NCBI GenBank assembly: GCA_021286855.1
Contig: JAJTBO010000026.1
Coordinates: 1 to 47,441, forward strand
DNA: 47,441 nucleotides
Direction of reading: 5' to 3'
Source: Hyphomicrobiales bacterium
GTDB taxonomy: Bacteria; Pseudomonadota; Alphaproteobacteria; Rhizobiales; Ancalomicrobiaceae
Shown here: piece after piece, positions 31,273 to 40,321 of the stretch
Layout: each line of letters starts with the position of its first letter
Position numbering within the stretch: the stretch's first letter is position 1
Position numbers and translations under genes: made by a program
The notes under the pieces: generated by a model
Databases searched by the model: none
The model's input: the letters and a program-made list of their open reading frames with translations, nothing else
What the model was told of the DNA's origin: nothing

Positions 31273-34011
31273 TCAGGCCTCGCGGGCCCGCGCGCCGATC
31301 GCGCCGATCGCGCCGATCGCCGCGGCGAGATCGTCGCCGAGGCGGTCGATCTCGGCTTCGGCGACCGGGCGCGCTTCGATCCGCGCCGCGCGCTCGAGTT
31401 CCGCGGCGCGTTCGGCGACCCGACGCGCGCCGACGTTGAAGCTCATCGACTTCAGGGCGTGCGCCGCCGCGCCGAGCCGGTCGAGGTCGCCGCCGCGCGC
31501 CGCCTCGTGCAGCTCGCGCAGCTTGTCGGCCGACTGGGTCTCGTAGAGCCGCACCACCCGGTCGACCACCGCCGTCGCCCCGCCGGCCATCGCGGCGAGA
31601 TCGGCGAGCACGCCGGCGTCGAAGACCGGGGTCTCCTCCTCGCCGGCCGGGTCGGCGCCGACCGCGCCGGGGGCGGGCGAGGCCGCCGCTTCGATGGGAG
31701 CCGGACCGACCGTCTCGACGAGGTTCGTCGCATGCGCCCGGATCGTCGCCTCGAGCGCGGCGAGGGTGAAGGGCTTGTGCAACACGCCGTCCATGCCGGC
31801 GGTCTTCCAGGCGTCGGCGGCGGAGCCGACGACATGCGCCGTCAGCGCCACGATCGGCAGACGAGGGCGACCTTCTCGGATCTCCCGGGCGCGGATCTCG
31901 CGGGTCGCGTCGAAGCCGTCGAGCACCGGCATCGAGCCGTCCATCAGGACGAGGTCGAAGGCTTCGCGCGCCACCGCTTCGACCGCCTCGCGGCCGTCTA
32001 CGACGAAGATCGGCGCAATGCCGAGCCGGCCGAGCGCCGCGCCGGCGACTTCGCGATTGACCTCGGCGTCGTCGGCGACGAGCACGCGCAACCCTTCGAA
32101 CCGGACGATTTCGGAGGGGCCGTGCGCCGCCTCGTCGAGCGTCGCGAGCGGCCGACCGGCGGCGAGCGCGGCGACGACTTCGTCGAGTTCGCCGCGCGAC
32201 AGCGGCCAGGGCAGGGTGGCGTCGATGCGTCCGCTCGCGACGAGCGGCGCGGTCTCCTCGCTCGGCGCGGCGAGCAGCAGCACGCCGCCGCCGTCGGCGG
32301 TCTCGAGACGCCGGCCCTCGGGCAGGCGGCCGGCGTCGACGACGACGAGCCTCGCCCCGTCGGTGGCGAGCTCGCGGGTATCGTCGCGCGCTTCGACGAC
32401 GCGGAAGCCGGAGGTTTCGAGGTGACGGGCGAGAGCCGCGGCGGTCTGACGTCCGCCGATCGCCACCACCGCGATCGCCGGCTCGCCCGTCGGCAGACGC
32501 GCCCAGTCGGGCGCGTCGACCGAGGCCGTCGTCGGCAGGGTGAAGAAGAAACAGGTGCCGCGTCCCTCGACGCTGGTGACCTGGAGCTCGCCGCCCATCG
32601 CCTCGACCAGCCGCCGGGCGATGGTCAGGCCGAGACCGGTGCCGCCGAAGCGGCGCGTCGTCGTCTGATCGGCCTGACCGAAGGCCTCGAAGATGGTCGC
32701 CAGCTTGTCCTCGGCGATGCCGATGCCGGTGTCGATCACCGCGAACAGGACATGGGCCTCGCCCCAGGGCTCGACCTCGATCGAGACGCCGCCTTCGCCG
32801 GTGAACTTCAGCGCGTTGTTGACGAGGTTGGAGAGCACCTGGCCGAGCCGGGTCGGGTCGGCCTCGACGCGCGCGCCGCGCGGCAGATCGACCCGCGCGG
32901 CGAGATCGAGCCCCTTGCCGCGGGCCCGATCGGCGAAGAGATGGACGACCGTGTCGAGCGCCTCGTGCGGATCGACCGCCAGATGCTCGACCTCGAGCTT
33001 GCCCGCCTCGATCTTCGAGAGATCGAGGATGTCGTTGATGATCGCCAGGAGGTTGGCGCCGGATCGCGCGATCACCTCGGCCTGCCGGCGTGCGCGCCCG
33101 GGCAGATCGCCGACCGCCAGAAGCTCGGCCATCACCAGGATGCCGTTCATCGGGGTGCGGATCTCGTGGCTCATCGTGGCGAGGAAGTCGGACTTGGCGC
33201 GGTTCGCCTCTTCGGCCTCTCGGGCGGCGCGGGCGTAGTCGGCGGTGCGGTCGGCGACGTCCCGCTCCAATCGTTCGCGGTGCCGGGCGAGGCGTTCGTC
33301 GCGTTCGCGGACGTCGCCGAGCATGCGGTTGAATCCGTCGATCAGCGATCCGATCTCGTCGCGCCCGGCCGGCGGCAGCTGGACGGCGTAGTCGTGCCGA
33401 CGGCCGACCTCGGACATCGCGTCGGAGAGCGCGACGATCGGCCGGGTCAACCGGCGCTCGACCCGCCACGCGAGCAGGAAGGCGAGGGCGAGGGCGGCGG
33501 CCGCGCCGCCCGTCGCCACCCTGACCGCCGCCCACAACCGCGCCGGCAGATCGGCGGTGTCGGCGATGAGCCGCAGCGACCCGACCTCACGGCCGCCGTA
33601 GACGACCGGCACCCGCGCCTCGACCGTTCGTACCGAGAGGAGCGCCAGGAGCGGCAAGGGCGCGTCGGGCGAGGTCAGCACGAGATCGCTCGCCAATTGT
33701 TCGGTCGCGCCGACGTCGGCGAGGCCGCGGCCATCGGCGGTCTCGATCCCGGCGAAGACCATCCGCTCGATCCGGCCGACGGCTCGGATCGCCTGATGCG
33801 CGCCGGTGCGATCGGCTTCGGCGACGGCGCGCGCGGCGGCGGCGGCGATCACTTCGGCGGTCGAGAACAGGCCGTCGCGTTTGGCGGCGCCGTAGCGTTC
33901 GACCTCCAGTCGCAACGACAGGCCGAGCATCACCGCGGTCGCGAGGCCGACTGCGGCCGCGACGAGAAGGAGGAGGCGAAATCGAATGGAGCCGAGGGCG
34001 CGACGAGACAT
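31273..34011 (-). CDS. Hybrid sensor histidine kinase with receiver and Hpt domains
   Basis: A 912-residue membrane sensor of the BarA/TorS-like phosphorelay type. Transmembrane helices lie at about 11-31 and 160-182, flanking a periplasmic sensor domain of about 125 residues with no recognisable ligand motif. HAMP and a coiled coil follow. HisKA contains the phospho-accepting H282 (MSHEIRTPMNG). HATPase has NLVNNALKFT, DTGIGI and GGTGLGL. A pseudo-receiver-like linker precedes a receiver with LMDGSMPVLDG, and a C-terminal Hpt has AHALKSMSFN. It is divergent from a single-domain response regulator, a likely partner. The 3' end carries three 9-bp repeats coding IGAIGAIGA. Confidence 0.93.
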   Translation of the reverse strand: MSRRALGSIRFRLLLLVAAAVGLATAVMLGLSLRLEVERYGAAKRDGLFSTAEVIAAAAARAVAEADRTGAHQAIRAVGRIERMVFAGIETADGRGLADVGATEQLASDLVLTSPDAPLPLLALLSVRTVEARVPVVYGGREVGSLRLIADTADLPARLWAAVRVATGGAAAALALAFLLAWRVERRLTRPIVALSDAMSEVGRRHDYAVQLPPAGRDEIGSLIDGFNRMLGDVRERDERLARHRERLERDVADRTADYARAAREAEEANRAKSDFLATMSHEIRTPMNGILVMAELLAVGDLPGRARRQAEVIARSGANLLAIINDILDLSKIEAGKLEVEHLAVDPHEALDTVVHLFADRARGKGLDLAARVDLPRGARVEADPTRLGQVLSNLVNNALKFTGEGGVSIEVEPWGEAHVLFAVIDTGIGIAEDKLATIFEAFGQADQTTTRRFGGTGLGLTIARRLVEAMGGELQVTSVEGRGTCFFFTLPTTASVDAPDWARLPTGEPAIAVVAIGGRQTAAALARHLETSGFRVVEARDDTRELATDGARLVVVDAGRLPEGRRLETADGGGVLLLAAPSEETAPLVASGRIDATLPWPLSRGELDEVVAALAAGRPLATLDEAAHGPSEIVRFEGLRVLVADDAEVNREVAGAALGRLGIAPIFVVDGREAVEAVAREAFDLVLMDGSMPVLDGFDATREIRAREIREGRPRLPIVALTAHVVGSAADAWKTAGMDGVLHKPFTLAALEATIRAHATNLVETVGPAPIEAAASPAPGAVGADPAGEEETPVFDAGVLADLAAMAGGATAVVDRVVRLYETQSADKLRELHEAARGGDLDRLGAAAHALKSMSFNVGARRVAERAAELERAARIEARPVAEAEIDRLGDDLAAAIGAIGAIGARAREA
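31292..31318. repeat. 3 x 9-bp tandem repeat at the 3' end of the hybrid kinase gene
   Basis: The unit GCGCCGATC occurs three times in tandem within the coding end of the kinase, encoding the repeated tripeptide IGA. Slippage here would change the protein tail by three residues without a frameshift. Confidence 0.8.
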
Positions 34012-34155
34012 GCGCCGAATCTGGTCGAACAGGGTTAAAGTGGGGCAAACGAAAATGCGAAGATCCGAGTCGAACCCGAACGGTTCCTTAGGAGGGACCG
34101 TGTTACCTTACGACATCCGCTGCTCCACCGCGGTTCGAAGACAGCCCCTGATGAC

Positions 34156-34602
34156 ATGAACGAACCCACAGAAAAGACCCGATTCGAATTCGTCCTCACC
34201 GAGGACATGGACGTGCTCGCCGTCGACGACGACCCGATCCAGCGTGAATTCTGTTCGGTCTATCTCTCCGCGCCGAACGTTCGGGTGGAGACGGCTGATT
34301 GCGCCGAAGCCGGGTTGGCGCTGCTCCCCGAGCGCGAGTGGTCGGCGTTGCTCGTCGACGTCGACATGCCCGGCATGGACGGCATCGAAATGGTCGGCGT
34401 GCTGCGCGCCGATCCGCGTTGGGACAAATTGCCGATCATGGTGGTGACGGGGCGCGAGGACATGGTGTCGATCGACCGCGCCTATGCCGCGGGGGCCACC
34501 GCCTTCATGTGCAAACCGGTCAACTGGCGGCTTCTCGCCCATCAGATCAAGTTCATGGTGCGCGCCCACCGCGCCCTGACCTCGAAGGAGGCGCGTTCGT
34601 GA
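34156..34602 (+). CDS. Single-domain response regulator
   Basis: A 148-residue receiver-only protein. The acidic pocket is at D24-D26 (VDDDP), the phospho-acceptor is D68 (VDVDMPGMDG), the conserved Thr is in VVTGRED, and the Lys is in CKPVN. A short helix and tail follow the receiver, without an output domain. It probably relays phosphate or controls a partner protein. It is divergent from the hybrid kinase (144 bp apart) and its stop overlaps the start of the TadG-like gene (GTGA). These two links tie the kinase, the regulator and the surface protein together by context (inference). Confidence 0.92.
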   Translation: MNEPTEKTRFEFVLTEDMDVLAVDDDPIQREFCSVYLSAPNVRVETADCAEAGLALLPEREWSALLVDVDMPGMDGIEMVGVLRADPRWDKLPIMVVTGREDMVSIDRAYAAGATAFMCKPVNWRLLAHQIKFMVRAHRALTSKEARS

Positions 34603-35855
34603 CGCATCGCCTCGCCCGCTCGGTCCATCGCCTGTTCGCCGATCGTCGTGGCAACACGGTGGTGGTCTTCTCGATCATGGCCGGCGCGTTGGTCTTCGCC
34701 GGAGGCGCGGCGGTCGACATCGCCTCGATCACCCAGAAGCGAGCGCAGCTGCAGGCGATCGCCGACGGCGGGGCGCTCGCCGGCGCCAAGGAGTTTCGAC
34801 TGGGCAACGCCGACGTTTCGGTGGTCGGTCAAGTCGCCGCGAACTACGCCAATCAGGCGCTCGGCTCGGCCGGCGCGAAGGCGACGGTGACCCCTTCCGT
34901 CGACGACGCCGCCAAGACCGTCACGCTCGCCTTGGCGAGCGACGTCGACACCTTCGTGCTCGGCATGTCCGGCGTTTCGACCCGCGTCGAGGTCTCGGCC
35001 ACGGCGAAGGTGGTCGGCGGCGCGCCGATCTGCGTCATCGGTCTGCAGGCGAACGCCAATTCGACCGTCCTCCTCGACAAGTCGTCGCGGCTGCAGGCGC
35101 CGAACTGCTCGATCTATTCGAACTCGACCTCGCCGAACGGCCTGATGGCCAAGAACAAGGCGGTGATCCAGGCGGCGTTCATCTGTTCGTCGGGCGGCAA
35201 ATGGTCGCCGGGACCGGGCTCCTTCAATCCCGACCCGCAGCTCGACTGCCCCGTCCTCGCCGATCCGCTCTCCGCCCGGGCGCAACCGACCGCGCCGGGG
35301 TGCGTCCAGACCAATCTGGTGATCTCGGGCGGGACGACGTCGCTCAACCCGGGCAGCTACTGCGGCGGCCTCACCGTCACCGCCGGCGCGACGGTCACCC
35401 TCAATTCCGGCGTCTACATCTTCAAGGACGGACCGCTGCTCGTCGACGGCGGCGCGACCTTGAATGGGGCGAACGTCGGTCTGTTCTTCTCCGGCAAGGG
35501 CGCCGTGCTCGACTTCGAGGCGGCCTCGACGATCTCGCTGACCGCGCCGAAGTCCGGCGACATGGCGGGCATGTTGGTGTTCGAGGATCGCTCCTCGCCG
35601 AGCGGGCAGGTCCACACGATCTATTCCGACAATGCGCGCATGCTGCTCGGCACGATCTATCTGCCGGTCAATCGCCTGCACGTCGCGGCGAACAAGCCGG
35701 TCGCCGACCAGTCGGCCTATACGATCGTGGTCGCCAATCAGTTCACCCTGTCGGAAGGTCCGACCATGGTGCTGAACACCAACTATGATCAGACCAACAT
35801 CCCGGTGCCGACCGGGATCGGGCCGAACGGCAACCGCACCGCCCTGACCAAGTGA
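34599..35855 (+). CDS. TadG-like pilus/surface-assembly protein
   Basis: A 418-residue protein of the TadE/TadG type. A short basic N-terminus (RSVHRLFADRRGN) precedes one hydrophobic helix at about residues 21-42 (VVVFSIMAGALVFAGGAAVD) with the family motif RGN. The following AQLQAIADGGALAGA block is typical of TadG-like proteins. The exported part has four or more Cys and ends in repeated beta-strand segments (NPGSYCGGLTV, ATVTLNSGVYIF) that look like a beta-solenoid. The start GTG 34599 follows AAGGAGG and overlaps the regulator stop. No other tad genes are in the window. It may be an adhesin or pilus accessory. Confidence 0.8.
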   Translation: MTHRLARSVHRLFADRRGNTVVVFSIMAGALVFAGGAAVDIASITQKRAQLQAIADGGALAGAKEFRLGNADVSVVGQVAANYANQALGSAGAKATVTPSVDDAAKTVTLALASDVDTFVLGMSGVSTRVEVSATAKVVGGAPICVIGLQANANSTVLLDKSSRLQAPNCSIYSNSTSPNGLMAKNKAVIQAAFICSSGGKWSPGPGSFNPDPQLDCPVLADPLSARAQPTAPGCVQTNLVISGGTTSLNPGSYCGGLTVTAGATVTLNSGVYIFKDGPLLVDGGATLNGANVGLFFSGKGAVLDFEAASTISLTAPKSGDMAGMLVFEDRSSPSGQVHTIYSDNARMLLGTIYLPVNRLHVAANKPVADQSAYTIVVANQFTLSEGPTMVLNTNYDQTNIPVPTGIGPNGNRTALTK

Positions 35856-35899
35856 CGCGGAAGGCCGAAGGCGCTGGCGCGCCCGGTCTTCCGAAGTCT

Positions 35900-35941
35900 C
35901 GCGAATGTCTCATCTACGGCTGAGACGTTGAGACATTCGCG
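35900..35941. repeat. 13-bp palindrome between convergent tadG-like and EAL genes
   Basis: CGCGAATGTCTCA (35900-35912) and its exact complement (35929-35941) enclose 16 bases. An alternative short inner pairing GTCTCA/TGAGAC also exists. It sits between the ends of two convergent genes and could end both transcripts, but has no T-run. Confidence 0.55.
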
Positions 35942-36061
35942 TCGGGAACGCCATCCGTCATTTTCGAAGCACGAAGACACGAGAAGCCGCCGCCGACCCG
36001 TTCATCGGGCCGGCGGCGGCGAAATCGTCTGGTCTGCGTGGGGGAAGGGGCTTCGTCCGCC

Positions 36062-36826
36062 TCAGGCGGCGAGGCCGCGCGGCGCGACGCCGGACGCCAT
36101 CAATTCGTCGATCGCCTCCGCCGGCAGGGCCTTGGCGAACAGCCAACCCTGCAGATAGTGGCAACCGGCGGCGCGCAGGAAGCGCCACTGGTCCTCGGAT
36201 TCGACGCCCTCGGCGGTGAGCTTGAGGCCGAGCGCGCGGCCGAGCGCGACGACCGAATGGACGATCGCCGCCGATTGGACGAAGCCGACGCCGTCGACGA
36301 AGGACTTGTCGATCTTCACCTTGTCGACCGGCAGCTTCAACAGATAGGTCAGCGAGGAGAATCCGGTGCCGAAGTCGTCGAGGGCGATGCGCACGCCGCG
36401 GTCGCGCAAGGCGCGGATGTTGGCGACGGCGGTCTCGAAGTCTTCGATATAGGCGCCTTCGACGATCTCGAGCTCGATGCGGCGCGGGTCGACGCCGATC
36501 TCTTCGATCAGCGCCAGCGCCGCCGGGGCGAAGGTCGGATCGCGGAACCGCTCGGCGGTCAGATTGAGCGAGACGGTCAGGGTCGGCCAGCGCAGGGCGT
36601 CGATGGCGGCGCGGCGGAACACCCACCAGTCGAGCGCCGCCGCATCCTCGGGGGCTTCGAAATAGGCGAGGACGTCGGCGGGCGTGGCGAGGCGAGGCGT
36701 CGGCCGCGACAGGCGCAGCAGAGCTTCGACCGCGACGACGCGCGTTCCGTCGGCGGAGACCTGCGGCTGATAGTGGAGCGTCAGGTCGTCGAAGGAGACT
36801 CCCTTCCGCGTGCATCCGTCGGGCAT
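36062..36826 (-). CDS. EAL-domain cyclic-di-GMP phosphodiesterase
   Basis: A 254-residue stand-alone EAL domain, predicted to hydrolyse c-di-GMP to pGpG. Active-site blocks are E34-A-L (VEALLRL), the Asn of LNLTAERF, ELEIVEGA, DDFGTGFSSLTYL, KIDKSFV, AEGVE and QGWLFAKAL. The ELEIVEGA block differs a little from the usual ExTE form, so activity is likely but not certain. No sensor domain is attached and there is no membrane segment. ATG 36826 is the first good start. It is divergent from the PilZ-containing chemoreceptor, 206 bp apart, suggesting a shared c-di-GMP circuit. Confidence 0.9.
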   Translation of the reverse strand: MPDGCTRKGVSFDDLTLHYQPQVSADGTRVVAVEALLRLSRPTPRLATPADVLAYFEAPEDAAALDWWVFRRAAIDALRWPTLTVSLNLTAERFRDPTFAPAALALIEEIGVDPRRIELEIVEGAYIEDFETAVANIRALRDRGVRIALDDFGTGFSSLTYLLKLPVDKVKIDKSFVDGVGFVQSAAIVHSVVALGRALGLKLTAEGVESEDQWRFLRAAGCHYLQGWLFAKALPAEAIDELMASGVAPRGLAA

Positions 36827-37032
36827 GATCCCTCGATCCGCGTAGATGGAGTCTCATCATGACGATAAACCCTTGCTCAATGATTGACCGGCGAAAGATT
36901 TTGGCCGGACTGCAGCGAAGTTCGGCGGCCCAGTTCGGTTCGCGCGGAATTTTCGACTTCGCGGTAACCTCCTCTCAACCAAGAGTCTCCAACTTCGAGC
37001 CGGAACCAGGCTCGTGCCGTAGGGAGACGACG

Positions 37033-38988
37033 ATGAGCGCCGATCTGAACATGGCTTCGATTTCCGCCTTCGTCGGTCGCTCCGACGCGGCGCGACGCAA
37101 GCCGGTCGACCTCTGGGCGGACAGCGAGGACGTGGTCCCGCAAATTCTCGGCGAGTTCTACGCCTCTTTGAGCAAGACCTCCGAATTCGCCGCCGCGGTC
37201 TCCTCGGGCGCGACCGTCGATCGGCTGAAGAAGGCCCAGGCCGACCATTGGCGGGAGTTGTTTCGGCCGCAGTTGGCGCCGGACTATCCGGAGCGCGCCA
37301 AGAAGATCGGCGAGGTCCACGTCAAGATCGCGTTGCCTTCCGGCTGGTACATGGCCGGCTACGCCTTCCTGCTCAAGAAGCTGCTGCCGCATCTGGCGCG
37401 TCGCCACCGCTTTTCGCCGGCCGCTTACGAAAGCGCCGTCGATCTGCTGATCGAGCGCGTCTTCACCGACATGATCGTCTCGAACACCGCCTATGAAGAC
37501 CGCATCGGCGCCAATCGCGACGACAAGGCGGCGCGAGACAGCGATCTGCGCAACCTGCGCAACGCCGCGCAGATGGTCTCCGACACCAACGAGACCGCCA
37601 TCGATCTCGCTCGACTGACCCGCAACACCACGCTGGTCGACGACAACAGCCGCATGATCGCCTCCGCCTCGGCCGAACTGGTCGCCTCGGTCGAAGAGAT
37701 CGCGCGTTCCTCGGAGAGCGCCTCGGCCGAAGCCGTGGAGACCGATCGCACCGTCGGCGAGGGGCGCGCCGCCGTCGACGACGTCGCCACGGCGATCGGC
37801 AACATCGCCTCCGCGGTCCAGGAGACCGCGACCAGCGTCGACGAGCTCTCCAAGGCGTCGGAACAGATCGGTCAGATCCTGACCGTCATCGAGGGCATCG
37901 CCGGGCAGACCAATCTCCTGGCGCTCAACGCCACCATCGAGGCGGCGCGGGCCGGCGAGGCCGGGCGCGGCTTCGCCGTCGTCGCCTCCGAGGTCAAGAA
38001 TCTGGCCAATCAGACGTCGCGTTCGACCGAGGACATCACCCGCCGCATCGCCGCGCTGAAGGCCGGCATGGCCGACATTCTGGCCACCATGCAACGCTCC
38101 GATTCCGCCGTCGCCGAAGGCCGCTCGGCGATCGAGCGCGCCGCTTCGACGATGGACACGGTGGCCGGGCAGGTCTCCAGCGTCACCGCCAAGATGCGCG
38201 ACATCTCCGGCATTCTCGGCGACCAGAAGGACACCAGCGGCGAGATCGCCTCGGCGATCGCTCGCGTCGCCGACACCGCGACCGAGAATCGCTCGGTTCT
38301 GGTGACGATGGCCGACAAGATCCGCGACAACAACGACCGCTTCTCCGACCTCGCCAAGAGCTGGTTCCGCCAGGATTCCGACCGGTCTCTGTGCGAAATG
38401 GCCAAGATCGACCACATCTTCTTCAAGAAGCGCGTCGTCGACGTCATCTCCGGACGCGGCCAGTGGAAGCCTTCGGAAATGCCGGACCATCATGGTTGTC
38501 GTCTCGGCAAGTGGTACGACGGCCTCGACAACGCCGAGTACAAGGCGCTGCCGGCCTATCGAAACCTCGTCGAGCCACACCAGCGGGTGCATGCCGCCGG
38601 TCGCGACGTGTTGATCGCCCACGCCGAAGGGCGCAACGAGGACGCCTTCGCCGCGCTCGAGCAATTGAACGAGGCGAGCCGAGAGGTGCTCGGTCTGCTC
38701 GACGAACTGTCGCACGGCATCGGCGGTCTCGAGAGCGGGATGGAAAAGCGCCGCGACATCCGGCGGGTGACGTCGCAGCCGGCGACCCTGCACATCGACG
38801 GCGAGGCTCGCGCCGTCACCGTCGTCGACCGCTCCGAAGGCGGCGTTCGGGTCGAAGGCGTGACCAAGGCGGACCTCGGCCGGGCGGTGCGCCTGACCAT
38901 GAAGGATGGCAGCTGTTGTAGCGGCCACGCCACCTGGATCGACGGCAATCACGGCGGCATCCGCTTCCAGGCGCAGGCGGCGGAGTGA
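37033..38988 (+). CDS. Soluble globin-coupled chemoreceptor with MCP, CZB and PilZ domains
   Basis: A 651-residue cytoplasmic methyl-accepting protein with four domains and no membrane helix. Residues about 25-160 are a globin-coupled-sensor domain (proximal His likely H96 in GEVHVKIA), as in HemAT. Residues about 175-445 are the MCP signalling coiled coil with the tip [21 protein letters not shown]. Residues about 455-570 are a CZB zinc domain with H461, C489 and H516/H520. Residues 571-650 are PilZ, with RRDIRR and D599-x-S601-x2-G604, the c-di-GMP-binding pattern. It should sense oxygen, zinc or a redox state, and c-di-GMP. ATG 37033 follows AGGGAGACGACG; the longer frame upstream lacks support. 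Confidence 0.92.
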   Translation: MSADLNMASISAFVGRSDAARRKPVDLWADSEDVVPQILGEFYASLSKTSEFAAAVSSGATVDRLKKAQADHWRELFRPQLAPDYPERAKKIGEVHVKIALPSGWYMAGYAFLLKKLLPHLARRHRFSPAAYESAVDLLIERVFTDMIVSNTAYEDRIGANRDDKAARDSDLRNLRNAAQMVSDTNETAIDLARLTRNTTLVDDNSRMIASASAELVASVEEIARSSESASAEAVETDRTVGEGRAAVDDVATAIGNIASAVQETATSVDELSKASEQIGQILTVIEGIAGQTNLLALNATIEAARAGEAGRGFAVVASEVKNLANQTSRSTEDITRRIAALKAGMADILATMQRSDSAVAEGRSAIERAASTMDTVAGQVSSVTAKMRDISGILGDQKDTSGEIASAIARVADTATENRSVLVTMADKIRDNNDRFSDLAKSWFRQDSDRSLCEMAKIDHIFFKKRVVDVISGRGQWKPSEMPDHHGCRLGKWYDGLDNAEYKALPAYRNLVEPHQRVHAAGRDVLIAHAEGRNEDAFAALEQLNEASREVLGLLDELSHGIGGLESGMEKRRDIRRVTSQPATLHIDGEARAVTVVDRSEGGVRVEGVTKADLGRAVRLTMKDGSCCSGHATWIDGNHGGIRFQAQAAE

Positions 38989-39135
38989 GGCGCAATCCCG
39001 GGGGACTTCTCACGTGAGCGTGATCGGGTTATACGTTCACCGGGGAGTAACCGCGTGCGCCGAAAATCGAAGATCGCGAAGCCGTCTCGAGAGATGGCGC
39101 GCGAGGCAGCCGCGACGCGGCGAGGAGACTGCGAC

Positions 39136-40194
39136 ATGGCGAAGAACGCCGGCCCGACGAAACGACTGCCGCTGATCCGGGAGGTTCTCGTCGCTTCCAC
39201 GTTCCTCGCCTTGGCGGGCTGTTCGGCCACTCAGAATCTGGCCCGCACCGCGGGCGTCGAGCCGATCGAGCGGGTCGTCGGCCCGCACGACAAGGTCGCG
39301 CCGGGCGGCGGTCGCTATCAAGTCGGCCGCGCCTACACGATCAACGGCCGCACCTACGTGCCGAAGGAAGATCCGCACTACGACGCGGTCGGCATCGCCT
39401 CCTGGTACGGCGGCGACTTCCATCACGGCACGCGCACCGCCAACGGCGAGGTCTATGATCGCGGCACGCTCACCGCCGCCCATCCGACCATGCCGCTGCC
39501 GTCCTATGCGCGGGTGACGTCGCTGACGACCGGCAAGTCGATCATCGTTCGGGTCAACGATCGCGGTCCCTACGCCGGCAATCGGATCATCGACATCTCC
39601 GAGAAGACCGCCCAGCTGCTCGAGATCAAGGGACGCGGCATCTCCAAGGTGCGCGTCCAATACGTCGGCCGCGCCGGCCTCGCCGGGTCCGATCAGAAGA
39701 TGTTGATGGCCTCCCTGCGGGGGCCGGGCGTCTCGGCCGGGGTCGACGATCACCGCCTGATCGCCGCCGCCGACCTGCCGGTCGGGCCGCGCCGCGATAC
39801 GCCGGCGCCGACCCTTGTCGCCGATGCGAGCGCCGCTCGCCCCGCCAACGCGCTCGCGCCGACGCGACCGAGCCTGCCGACGAACGCCCGCGCGCTGGTG
39901 GCGACGAGCGACCCGACGGCCTTCGAACTGGCCGGCGTCGCGCCGGTGCGGACCGCCGCCTCGGCGTCCTTCGCCAAGCCTGCGTCGTCCTCGGCCGCGG
40001 TCATCGAGGCCGAGATGCCCGGCGCCGACGGCGCGCCGATGTCGCTGACGCCGCCGCCTACGACGGGCACCTTCGACACGTCGGCTCTGCCCGCCGCCGC
40101 CGACCGCCGCGCTTCCTATGCCGCCGAAACGAGGATCTCGGCGGCCTTCGAGCGCCTCGGCCAGGGCGACGCCTTCGCCCATCTGGCGCGCTGA
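39136..40194 (+). CDS. rlpA: RlpA-family septal lipoprotein (DPBB domain)
   Basis: A 352-residue lipoprotein. The signal ends at the lipobox LAGC (C29), giving an outer-membrane or periplasmic anchor. The double-psi beta-barrel region has ASWYGGDFHHGTRTANGE, with GEVYD and the Asp of VNDRGPYAGNRIIDIS, as in RlpA lytic transglycosylases that act on denuded peptidoglycan. No SPOR domain is present; the last 150 residues are Ala/Pro/Thr-rich and low complexity. The frame is open further upstream, but ATG 39136 has GAGGAG 8 bases before it and the signal peptide right after it. Confidence 0.9.
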   Translation: MAKNAGPTKRLPLIREVLVASTFLALAGCSATQNLARTAGVEPIERVVGPHDKVAPGGGRYQVGRAYTINGRTYVPKEDPHYDAVGIASWYGGDFHHGTRTANGEVYDRGTLTAAHPTMPLPSYARVTSLTTGKSIIVRVNDRGPYAGNRIIDISEKTAQLLEIKGRGISKVRVQYVGRAGLAGSDQKMLMASLRGPGVSAGVDDHRLIAAADLPVGPRRDTPAPTLVADASAARPANALAPTRPSLPTNARALVATSDPTAFELAGVAPVRTAASASFAKPASSSAAVIEAEMPGADGAPMSLTPPPTTGTFDTSALPAAADRRASYAAETRISAAFERLGQGDAFAHLAR

Positions 40195-40321
40195 TCTCGC
40201 CGCGGTCGGTTTCGACGCGCGGCGGGACTTCCAAGCCGAAGCTTCCTATACTCGCGACGAATCCTCGATCGCCCGCCTCGGCGCGCCGCGGTCGTCGGTG
40301 CGAAATCGAGAAGGTGGCGAC

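Noticed and set aside
36859-37032. Upstream extension of the chemoreceptor reading frame
   Set aside because: The 58 extra codons lack domain character, and ATG 37033 has a good ribosome site.
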